Position numbers and translations under genes: made by a program. Source: DATKQJ01 sp035534295 (GTDB taxonomy: Bacteria; Chloroflexota; Dormibacteria; Dormibacterales; Dormibacteraceae). From it: a stretch of 22,615 nucleotides of DNA. Under the pieces are notes generated by a model, which saw only the letters and a program-made list of their open reading frames with translations, ran no database searches and was not told the origin of the DNA. Positions 7,956 through 14,246 of this stretch are shown here, piece after piece (position 1 is the stretch's first letter; every line of letters begins with the position of its first letter). The stretch is from NCBI GenBank assembly GCA_035534295.1, contig DATLSE010000045.1, positions 1 through 22,615 of the forward strand, given 5' to 3'.

Positions 7956-8812
7956 AGCTCGGTCCCACGCAGCACGTCCAGAGCCGCGCGGCGGGCCAGG
8001 ACACCGATCAGGTGCCGCTTGTACTCGGCCGATCCGGAGAGGTCGTCGATGGGGTCGACCGACCGGGCGGCCTGGCGCGCGAGCTCGGCCAACGCCTCCT
8101 GATCGTCAGCTCCAGCTCCCTTGAGCATCTCCGACGGGACCGCGCGCGGGATCTCGTCGGCCGACCCGGCATAGACCTGGGGCGGGCTGGAAAAGCGCCC
8201 TTCCTCGACCCGGCCGACCACGGCCACGCCGGCACAAGGGCGCTCCAGCACCTTGAAGTTGCGGTAGCCGGCTTGGACCCCGGGGCCAGGGCGGGGAATG
8301 CGCACCGCGAGCGCGATCTCCTCGGGCTGAAGCGCGTTCTCGTAGGCCCCGGTCATGAACTCGATCAGGGGTAACGTACGCCGGCCCCCTGGGCCCTGCA
8401 ACTCGATTTCGGCGCCGAGCGCAGCCAGCAGAGTGGGCGGGTCGGCGTGCGGTTCGCCAAAGCAGATGTTCCCGATCAGGGTGCCCGCCGCGCGGACCCG
8501 AACGTTCGCGATCCGGCCCTCAAGACGGCTCAGCCCCGGGACGGCGGCCTGAACCAGAGGGCTGCGTTCGATCTCCATGTGGGTGGCCCGCGCCCCTATC
8601 CGAACCCGATCGGGCTCCAGCTCCACGCCGTCGAGCTCGGGAAGCTGTTTAAGGTCGATCAGGTGGGGCCAATGGGCGAGCCCCAGCTTCATGGCCAACA
8701 AGAGCTCGGTCCCGCCGGCGTAAAGGGCGGCGTCCTCCCCGAGCTGAACTTTCAGCTCCGTGGCCTGGTCCAGGGTCTGGGGGCGGTGGAGCTCGAAGCG
8801 AGCCAGGTTCAC
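7952..8812 (-). CDS. Molybdenum hydroxylase FAD-binding medium subunit
   Basis: 286-residue FAD subunit (CoxM/XdhB-like) that hands electrons from the iron-sulfur clusters to an acceptor. The PCMH-type FAD domain shows YAGGTELLLAMK (residues 31-42) and GTLIGNICFGEPHADPP (110-126), the two FAD pyrophosphate and isoalloxazine loops of the family. The C-terminal CO-dehydrogenase flavoprotein domain follows (~170-280). ATG 8812 overlaps the stop of the CoxG-like gene as ATGA. Length is normal. The physiological electron acceptor is not evident from the sequence. Confidence 0.94.
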   Translation of the reverse strand: MNLARFELHRPQTLDQATELKVQLGEDAALYAGGTELLLAMKLGLAHWPHLIDLKQLPELDGVELEPDRVRIGARATHMEIERSPLVQAAVPGLSRLEGRIANVRVRAAGTLIGNICFGEPHADPPTLLAALGAEIELQGPGGRRTLPLIEFMTGAYENALQPEEIALAVRIPRPGPGVQAGYRNFKVLERPCAGVAVVGRVEEGRFSSPPQVYAGSADEIPRAVPSEMLKGAGADDQEALAELARQAARSVDPIDDLSGSAEYKRHLIGVLARRAALDVLRGTEL

Positions 8813-9258
8813 GACAGCGCCTCGCGCGCGTGCTCGATGAATTCGTCGAGCATCACCTCACCCTTCTTGCGGATGGTGCCGGAGCCCAGCGCGGCGACAC
8901 GTCCGGTGACCTCGTATGCACCCTTGACCTCGAGCTCGGCGCCGGCGTCCGCGGGGAAGAGATGGAGCTGTGCCTCCACGCTGATGCGCGAGTGGACCTG
9001 ACGGTCCTCGCCCGCCGCTCGAACCTCGATCAGATCCGGCACCTCCACCCTGATCACTTCGATCTCCAGATCGGCGCGGAGCCGAAAGGGACCGAGCCGG
9101 TCTTCCAGGACGGCGCTATAGCGCTCCAGCGGAGACAGCTCCTGAACCTCCTGCAGCTTGGGGATCCAGCCCGCCACCTGGCGCACGTCGGTGAGGGTGG
9201 GCCAGGCCTGCGCGGTCGAGCGCGGGATCGCCAGCCGGCGTTCGAATTCCTGTCTCAC
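8809..9258 (-). CDS. CoxG-like SRPBCC protein
   Basis: 149-residue protein of the SRPBCC/START fold, CoxG (carbon monoxide dehydrogenase subunit G) type. Features include the N-terminal strand RQEFERRLAIP, WPTLTDVRQVAGWIPK typical of the CoxG start helix, and a long C-terminal amphipathic helix after LGSGTIRKKGE. In CO dehydrogenase operons CoxG helps attach the complex to the membrane, or binds a lipophilic cofactor; a similar anchoring or substrate-binding role here is inference. GTG 9258 has GAGGTCAGG just upstream. It is first in the Mo hydroxylase gene set and overlaps the FAD subunit start by 4 bp. The ~88-bp gap before it shows nothing of note. Confidence 0.85.
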   Translation of the reverse strand: MRQEFERRLAIPRSTAQAWPTLTDVRQVAGWIPKLQEVQELSPLERYSAVLEDRLGPFRLRADLEIEVIRVEVPDLIEVRAAGEDRQVHSRISVEAQLHLFPADAGAELEVKGAYEVTGRVAALGSGTIRKKGEVMLDEFIEHAREALS

Positions 9259-9346
9259 CAGCCTGACCTCGAGGACCGGGTCGAGCGCGGGTGCGCCTCA
9301 AGCCTCCAGGGCCAGCAGCACCGGAAGACCACCACTTCGATCGAAC

Positions 9347-10147
9347 TCAGGCCGGCCGGGCGGGAGACGCTTCCCAGGCCTGGCTTTCGATCAGCTCCAG
9401 GATCTCGGCTCGTAGCCTTCCGGCCTCGGCGCTGGAGCGGTGGTCGGCGCGCTGCCGGGGACGCGGCAAACCGACCTCGACGACCTTCTGAATCCGCCCT
9501 GGCCGGGCGCTCAGAACCACGATGCGGTCGGACAGGAACACCGCCTCGTCCACGTCGTGGGTCACGAAAACGGTGGTCGTGTTGGTGACGGTGACAATCC
9601 TGGCCAGCTCCTCCTGGAGACGCGCCCGGGTCAGAGCGTCAAGCGCACCGAAGGGCTCGTCCATGAAGAGCACGTCGGGCTCCACGGCCAGGGCGCGAGC
9701 CAGCCCGACGCGCTGCTGCATTCCCCCCGAAAGCTGATAGGGAGGGTATTGGGCAAACCGAGTCAGACCCATCATTTCCAGATACCGATCGATGGTCTCC
9801 CGGCGCTGCGCCCGGCTCATCGACTTGGCCTCGAGCGCGAGCTCGACGTTGCCGTAGACGGTGCGCCAGGGCAGCAGTCCAGGCTCCTGGAAGACGAATC
9901 CGATGTTCGGAGGCACCCCGACCACCGACCGATCCCGGATGTGGATCGAGCCCTCGTCGTATCGCACCAGTCCAGCCAGGATCTTGAGCAGGGTGGTCTT
10001 GCCGCAGCCGGATGGCCCGACCAGACTCACGAACGAACCCTTGCCAATGGCCAGATCGATGTTCTCCAGGACGGTTAGGGTCGAGCGCCCGCCGTCAACG
10101 CCATAGCGTTTGTTCAGGCGCTCGATCCGGATCGTGTCCTCGGTCAT
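9347..10147 (-). CDS. ABC transporter ATP-binding protein (SsuB/TauB-like)
   Basis: 266-residue ATPase of an importer of the nitrate/sulfonate/taurine group. Walker A GPSGCGKT is at residues 44-51, Q-loop Q87 (FVFQEPGLLPWRTV), signature LSGGMQQR 139-146, Walker B VLFMDEP 159-165 and switch H197 in VTHD. The sequence after the Q-loop is characteristic of SsuB/TauB. ATG 10147 lies 6 bp after the lipoprotein gene stop, with an AGGAGGG inside the end of that gene, implying coupled translation. It energises uptake through the permease at 11210-12091. Confidence 0.95.
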   Translation of the reverse strand: MTEDTIRIERLNKRYGVDGGRSTLTVLENIDLAIGKGSFVSLVGPSGCGKTTLLKILAGLVRYDEGSIHIRDRSVVGVPPNIGFVFQEPGLLPWRTVYGNVELALEAKSMSRAQRRETIDRYLEMMGLTRFAQYPPYQLSGGMQQRVGLARALAVEPDVLFMDEPFGALDALTRARLQEELARIVTVTNTTTVFVTHDVDEAVFLSDRIVVLSARPGRIQKVVEVGLPRPRQRADHRSSAEAGRLRAEILELIESQAWEASPARPA

Positions 10148-10153
10148 ATTGGG

Positions 10154-11191
10154 CTAGACCGTGCCCTCCTTCTTCAGCGCCTGCTGGGCGAAGGTGACAT
10201 CTGACCACTGGCTCACCGGGAGCGATTCCTTGAGCGCCTTGTACTGCACGTACTCGCTCTGGTTGAAGCTCAGCGCACTCTGGTCGAGGATGGCGTTGGG
10301 TGGGAACATGTTGTTCTGAATGTAGGTGTCGTACATCTGGCCCGTCACCGAGGCGTCGGAGCCCTTGATCAAGTTGTCAGCCTCGGTCACAAAGGCGCTC
10401 TTGTTCTTGGTGTTGTCGACCCAGCGGCTGCTCTCGATCAGCGCCTGGTTGATGGCTATCGCGGTCGCCTTGTGGCTTGACAGCCAGGTGGGAGTGGACC
10501 ACAGAATGCCGTCGTAGAGCTTGGGCTGCTCCTTGGTGTAGGAGTAGAGCAGGTTGTAGCCCTGACTCTTGAGCTGCAGGTAGTTGGAGAACCCGACCAT
10601 GGTCGCGTCCAGGCGGCCGCTCAACAGCGCCGCCACCCTCTGGCCCTGGCCGCCGGCGGCGATCAGGGATACGTCAGACGACTTAAGACCGGCGGCCTTG
10701 ACCACCATCTCGGCCTGAATGCCGTTCAGCCCGACGGTGTCAAGCACCCCAATCTTGGCCCCCTTGAGCTGGGAGAGCTTTTTGATGCTGGGCTTGCTGA
10801 TGAAGGCGTAGTCCATGCGTGGGTTGACCAAGGCGAAGGCCTTGAGGTTGATCCCGCTGTCAATGCCCGCGAGCGCCCCCTGAGCGGAGAACTCCATCAC
10901 ATCGGCGTCGCCCTGGACCATGGCCGCGAAGACGACCTGCGTGCTGCCGGCGTACGTCACCTGAACGTTCGCGCCCCAGCTCTTGAGGATGCCGAAGGCG
11001 TGATCAAGGTTGACCGTGGAGAGGGCCGGGGTGCCGTCATAGACGAAGCGAATGGTCTGACCGCTGAGGTTGGGATGATTGCCGGTGGTCGTCGCGGCCG
11101 TGCCGCCGGTGCTGGCGCTGCCGCCACACGCGGCCAGCAGCAGGGTTGCCGCCAGGCCCAGGCCCAGGCGCGCTCTCTTGGTCAGGAACAT
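10154..11191 (-). CDS. ABC transporter substrate-binding lipoprotein (SsuA/NMT1-like)
   Basis: 345-residue extracytoplasmic binding protein. A basic N-terminus and hydrophobic stretch end in lipobox LLAAC with C22, followed by a Gly/Ser/Thr linker, so it should be lipid-anchored to the outer face of the membrane. The mature part has the two-lobed periplasmic-binding fold of the NMT1/SsuA family (IRFVYDGTP first strand; KLSQLKGAKIGVLD hinge region around residue 140). This family binds sulfonates, nitrate, thiamine precursors and aromatic acids, so the ligand stays open. The 18-bp gap after the permease contains AAGGAGG, at a rather long spacing from ATG 11191. Confidence 0.93.
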   Translation of the reverse strand: MFLTKRARLGLGLAATLLLAACGGSASTGGTAATTTGNHPNLSGQTIRFVYDGTPALSTVNLDHAFGILKSWGANVQVTYAGSTQVVFAAMVQGDADVMEFSAQGALAGIDSGINLKAFALVNPRMDYAFISKPSIKKLSQLKGAKIGVLDTVGLNGIQAEMVVKAAGLKSSDVSLIAAGGQGQRVAALLSGRLDATMVGFSNYLQLKSQGYNLLYSYTKEQPKLYDGILWSTPTWLSSHKATAIAINQALIESSRWVDNTKNKSAFVTEADNLIKGSDASVTGQMYDTYIQNNMFPPNAILDQSALSFNQSEYVQYKALKESLPVSQWSDVTFAQQALKKEGTV

Positions 11192-11209
11192 GGTTTTCAG
11201 GTCGCCTCC

Positions 11210-12091
11210 TTAATCCGGTTGTGACGAGGTTGCGGCCACCCAGGGGAAGAAGTGCCCGAGTGACCATTCCAAGAAGATTGCGGTCAGAACCCCTACCAGT
11301 GAGGCGACCCCGATGCCCGCCATCAGGTAGGCGGTTTTGAATTCGTTGCCGTAGTCGGAGAGGAGGCCGCCCAGTCCGACGATGCTGATCTCCATCTCGG
11401 CGATCACCATGCCGATCAAGGCCTTGCCCAGGGCTATGCGCAACCCGGCGAAGATGTGCGGGACCGCGCTCGGGAGCGCGATCTCCCGCATCACCCGACG
11501 CTCGCTCAGGTGGTAGACCTGCGCCACCTCGACCAGCACCCGAGGGACGGTCTTGACCCCGGTCGAGGTGTTGATGATCACCGACCACACGGCGAGGATG
11601 AACACCACCGCCACCCGGGCCGGAAAGCCGATCCCGAGCCAGATGATGATCAGGGGCACCAGGGCAACCAACGGGGTGGCCTGCATAAAGTTGATGTAGG
11701 GGTTCAGCACCTGCTCGAGCAGGCGGTTGCGGCCCATGAATAGTCCCACTCCGACCCCGACGACGATGGCCAGGATGTAGCCGGTGACCAGATCTCCGGT
11801 GGCGAGCAGAAAGCCCTGCTCCAGGGTCCCGCTACGAACCATGTCGATGAAGGCGGCGCCCACCGCGATCGGCGTCGGGAGCAGTATGGGGTTGGTGTGG
11901 CTGCCCACGATCTCCCAGAGAGCGAAGAAACAGGCGACGGAGAGCAGCTGGACGCCGATTCCCCGGCTTCGCTTCCAACCCCGGCGGCGCGGGGGAGACG
12001 CCTCGGCCGCCAGCGGCATCGATTGGGCGTCGAGACCACCGGTGTCGAGCTCGCTCACAGCTGGCGGTCGGGGTGGCTTCTCGACCTGCAT
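11210..12091 (-). CDS. ABC transporter permease (SsuC/TauC-like)
   Basis: 293-residue inner-membrane permease with a ~45-residue Pro/Arg-rich cytoplasmic N-terminus and about six membrane segments. The EAA coupling loop lies at ~202-222 (REIALPSAVPHIFAGLR), the contact site for the ATPase. It is the first gene of the long minus-strand unit. ATG 12091 has no Shine-Dalgarno sequence; the predicted promoter would start the message within a few bases of this ATG, so leaderless translation is likely. A later start, such as ATG at residue 25, would spare the membrane segments and cannot be excluded. Confidence 0.92.
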   Translation of the reverse strand: MQVEKPPRPPAVSELDTGGLDAQSMPLAAEASPPRRRGWKRSRGIGVQLLSVACFFALWEIVGSHTNPILLPTPIAVGAAFIDMVRSGTLEQGFLLATGDLVTGYILAIVVGVGVGLFMGRNRLLEQVLNPYINFMQATPLVALVPLIIIWLGIGFPARVAVVFILAVWSVIINTSTGVKTVPRVLVEVAQVYHLSERRVMREIALPSAVPHIFAGLRIALGKALIGMVIAEMEISIVGLGGLLSDYGNEFKTAYLMAGIGVASLVGVLTAIFLEWSLGHFFPWVAATSSQPD

Positions 12092-12102
12092 AATGCCAAT
12101 GT

Positions 12103-12132
12103 ATTTTGGATCCAGAATGCATCCCGCGTCAA
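12103..12132 (-). promoter_or_regulatory. Divergent promoter region with GntR/VanR-like palindrome
   Basis: The 68-bp space between the permease and fgd carries the near-perfect palindrome ATTTTGGATCCAGAAT at 12103-12118 (14 of 16 bases symmetric), with the TTGGATCCA core of VanR-type operators. On the minus strand it covers the spacer and the -10 CAAAAT (12108-12103) of a promoter whose -35 is TTGACG (12132-12127), spacing 18. On the plus strand CAGAAT (12113-12118) could be the -10 of the fgd promoter, but no good -35 is visible. A protein bound here would block both directions. The second copy of this arrangement is at 4512-4540, beside the gntR gene. Confidence 0.6.
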
Positions 12133-12159
12133 CCGGGCACCTGATGAAAGGAGAGGAAA

Positions 12160-13155
12160 ATGCTGCGACTCGGCTACAAGGCCTCGGCTGAACAGTTCGA
12201 TCCCAGAACCCTGCTCGAGTTCGCGATCGAGGCCGAGACGCAGGGCTTCGAGAGCGTGTTCATCTCCGACCACCTGCAGCCGTGGCGCCACTCCGACGGT
12301 CACGCTCCCTTCTCCTTCTCCTGGCTCGCAGCGGCCGGCGAGCGCACCCAGCGGGTGGCCCTGGGCACCAGCGTGGCCACGCCGACATTCCGCTACCACC
12401 CCGGCGTCGTCGCCCACGCGTTCGGGACGCTGGGCTGCCTCTATCCCGGCCGCATGATCCTGGGAGTGGGAAGCGGCGAACACCTGAACGAGGGAGCCCT
12501 GGGCTTTGACTGGCCCGATCAGAAGGAGCGATTCGCCCGCCTGCGCGAGGCCGTTCGCCTGATCCGGACGCTGTGGACTGAGGAGATCGTCAGCTTCGAG
12601 GGTGAGTACTACCAGACCCATAACGCAACCATTTACGACCGCCCCGAGCAGCCGGTCCCGATCTACGTCAGCGCCTCGGGGCCGCAGACCGCTCGCTACG
12701 CGGGGCGAAGCGCCGACGGTTTCATCTGCACCTCGGGCAAGGGCGAGGAACTGTATCGCGACGTGCTCCTGCCCAGCCTGGCCGAGGGCGAGGCGGCGGG
12801 TGGGCGCGAGGAGGGCAGCGTCGAGCGCATGATCGAGGTCAAGGTCTCCTTTGACCACGACCGCTCGCGAGCCCTGGAGGACACCAAGATCTGGGCCGCC
12901 CTGGCCCTGCCCGCGGAAGCCAAATCGGGGATCAAGGATCCGCGCGAAATGGAGGAGCGAGCGCGCGAGGTCGAGGACGTGGCCCACCGGCGCTGGCTCG
13001 TGTCCGATGATCCTGACGAGCACATAGAGCAGATCCGGCCCTACATCGAGCTCGGTTTCACGCATCTGGTGTTCCACGCCCCGGGCAACGATCAGCGCCG
13101 CTTTCTGCAGCTTTATGGAAGCGAGATCCTGCCCCGTCTGCGCAAGCTGGCCTGA
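12160..13155 (+). CDS. fgd: F420-dependent glucose-6-phosphate dehydrogenase-like LLM enzyme
   Basis: 331-residue LLM-fold enzyme very close in sequence to mycobacterial FGD1, which oxidises glucose-6-phosphate and reduces coenzyme F420. Shared runs include LGYKASAEQF at the start, SDHLQPWRH, TPTFRYHPGVVAHAF and FICTSGKGEELY. The FGD1 catalytic residues H40, W44 and E109 correspond to H38, W42 and E107. The phosphate-binding K198, K259 and R283 correspond to K194, K255 and R278 by my alignment, favouring a true sugar-phosphate substrate. AAAGGAGAGG precedes ATG 12160. It is first in a divergent two-gene unit with a second LLM oxidoreductase and likely supplies F420H2 for the locus. A hydroxymycolate-dehydrogenase-like paralogue is the main alternative. 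Confidence 0.85.
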   Translation: MLRLGYKASAEQFDPRTLLEFAIEAETQGFESVFISDHLQPWRHSDGHAPFSFSWLAAAGERTQRVALGTSVATPTFRYHPGVVAHAFGTLGCLYPGRMILGVGSGEHLNEGALGFDWPDQKERFARLREAVRLIRTLWTEEIVSFEGEYYQTHNATIYDRPEQPVPIYVSASGPQTARYAGRSADGFICTSGKGEELYRDVLLPSLAEGEAAGGREEGSVERMIEVKVSFDHDRSRALEDTKIWAALALPAEAKSGIKDPREMEERAREVEDVAHRRWLVSDDPDEHIEQIRPYIELGFTHLVFHAPGNDQRRFLQLYGSEILPRLRKLA

Positions 13156-13183
13156 ACAGAACCGGAGGACTTTGGAGCAAACC

Positions 13184-14230
13184 ATGAGCGAGATCGAGTT
13201 CGGCATCCGCGTGCCCAATTCCGGGCCCCTTTCCAGTCCCGAGAACATGGTGCTGGCCGCGCGGGCGGCTGAGGACTTGGGTTTCGACTCGATCTGGGTC
13301 CACGACCACGTGCTTTGGAGCTCGGAGATGCACCGCCACCACATCTCCTCGGGGGCCACCGAGGCCATCACCGACGAGCAGGACGCGGACTTCTTCGAAT
13401 CGCTGACCACCCTGGCCTATCTCGCTCCTCAGACCGAGCGCATCCGCCTCGGCGTGGCGTGCTTGGTCATGCCCACGCGCCATCCGATCTACGCCGCCAA
13501 GCAGACGGCGACCGTCGACCGGCTCTGCGGAGGCCGCCTCATCGTGGGCGTCGGGCTCGGATCCAAGGCCACGCGCGAGTCGCGCGAATTTGAGGCCTTC
13601 GGCGTGCCTCTCCAGCCCCGAGGACGCCGAACCGACGAGTACATAGAGGCCATGAAGGCTCTTTGGACCCAGCCTCAAGCTTCCTACCAGGGTCGCTACG
13701 TCACCTTCGAGGGGGCCGAGATGTACCCTAAGCCGGTCCAAAAGCCACACCCTCCGGTCTGGGTGGGGGGCTGGATGGACCAGGCGGCGGCGCGCGCCGG
13801 ACGCCTGGGCGACGGCTGGATCCCGGGCTGGCTCTCACCACAGGAAATGGCGCGCGGGGTGGAGATATTGCGCGCAAGCGCACTCGAGCATGGGCGCGAT
13901 CCCGACCGGATCACGATCGCGGTGGAGAAGCTGGCCGCCATCGCGCCGACCCGAGAGGAGGCCCTGGAGCTCGCCCTGCCCACCATCCGAGAGAGCAGCC
14001 AGAGCTACGAGCGGGACGTGGACAACATCCAGTTCGCGCTCGACCGCCACATCATCGGTTCCTTTGACGACGTGCGCCGCCGCGTCGAGGAGTTCATCGC
14101 CGCCGGCGTGACCCACTTCGAGCTCAAGGTGATCTATCCCAATATGGAAAGCCTGCTGCGCCAGATGTCGATCTGGGCCGAGGAGATCCTGCCCCGCTAC
14201 AAGCGCGCGTCCGCCGTACCCAGGGCCTGA
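13184..14230 (+). CDS. LLM class F420-dependent oxidoreductase
   Basis: 348-residue luciferase-like oxidoreductase. Visible family segments are IEFGIRVPNSG at the N-terminus, AAEDLGFDSIWVHDHV, RIRLGVACLVMPTRHP and GGRLIVGVGLGSKA. An insertion-like segment SSGATEAITDEQDADFFES follows the first strand-helix pair. ATG 13184 is chosen because GGAGGAC and GGAGC lie in the 28-bp gap after fgd and homology begins there; the frame can be extended to 13115 only by running through the end of fgd. Pairing with fgd suggests it uses F420H2 as reductant, perhaps reducing a heterocyclic or activated double bond. It differs clearly from the LLM protein at 2517. Its stop is 16 bp from the convergent PBP gene. 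Confidence 0.87.
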   Translation: MSEIEFGIRVPNSGPLSSPENMVLAARAAEDLGFDSIWVHDHVLWSSEMHRHHISSGATEAITDEQDADFFESLTTLAYLAPQTERIRLGVACLVMPTRHPIYAAKQTATVDRLCGGRLIVGVGLGSKATRESREFEAFGVPLQPRGRRTDEYIEAMKALWTQPQASYQGRYVTFEGAEMYPKPVQKPHPPVWVGGWMDQAAARAGRLGDGWIPGWLSPQEMARGVEILRASALEHGRDPDRITIAVEKLAAIAPTREEALELALPTIRESSQSYERDVDNIQFALDRHIIGSFDDVRRRVEEFIAAGVTHFELKVIYPNMESLLRQMSIWAEEILPRYKRASAVPRA

Positions 14231-14246
14231 CGAGGAGAGCCTGGCC

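Noticed and set aside
5230..9258. Carbon monoxide dehydrogenase (CoxMSL plus CoxG)
   Set aside because: Gene order fits, but the large subunit lacks the CoxL AYRCSFR-type loop and carries SSLRGFGAP, as in heterocycle hydroxylases.
12055..13410. Long minus-strand frame opposite fgd and the second LLM gene
   Set aside because: Shadow frame caused by high GC; the plus-strand proteins have full family motifs.
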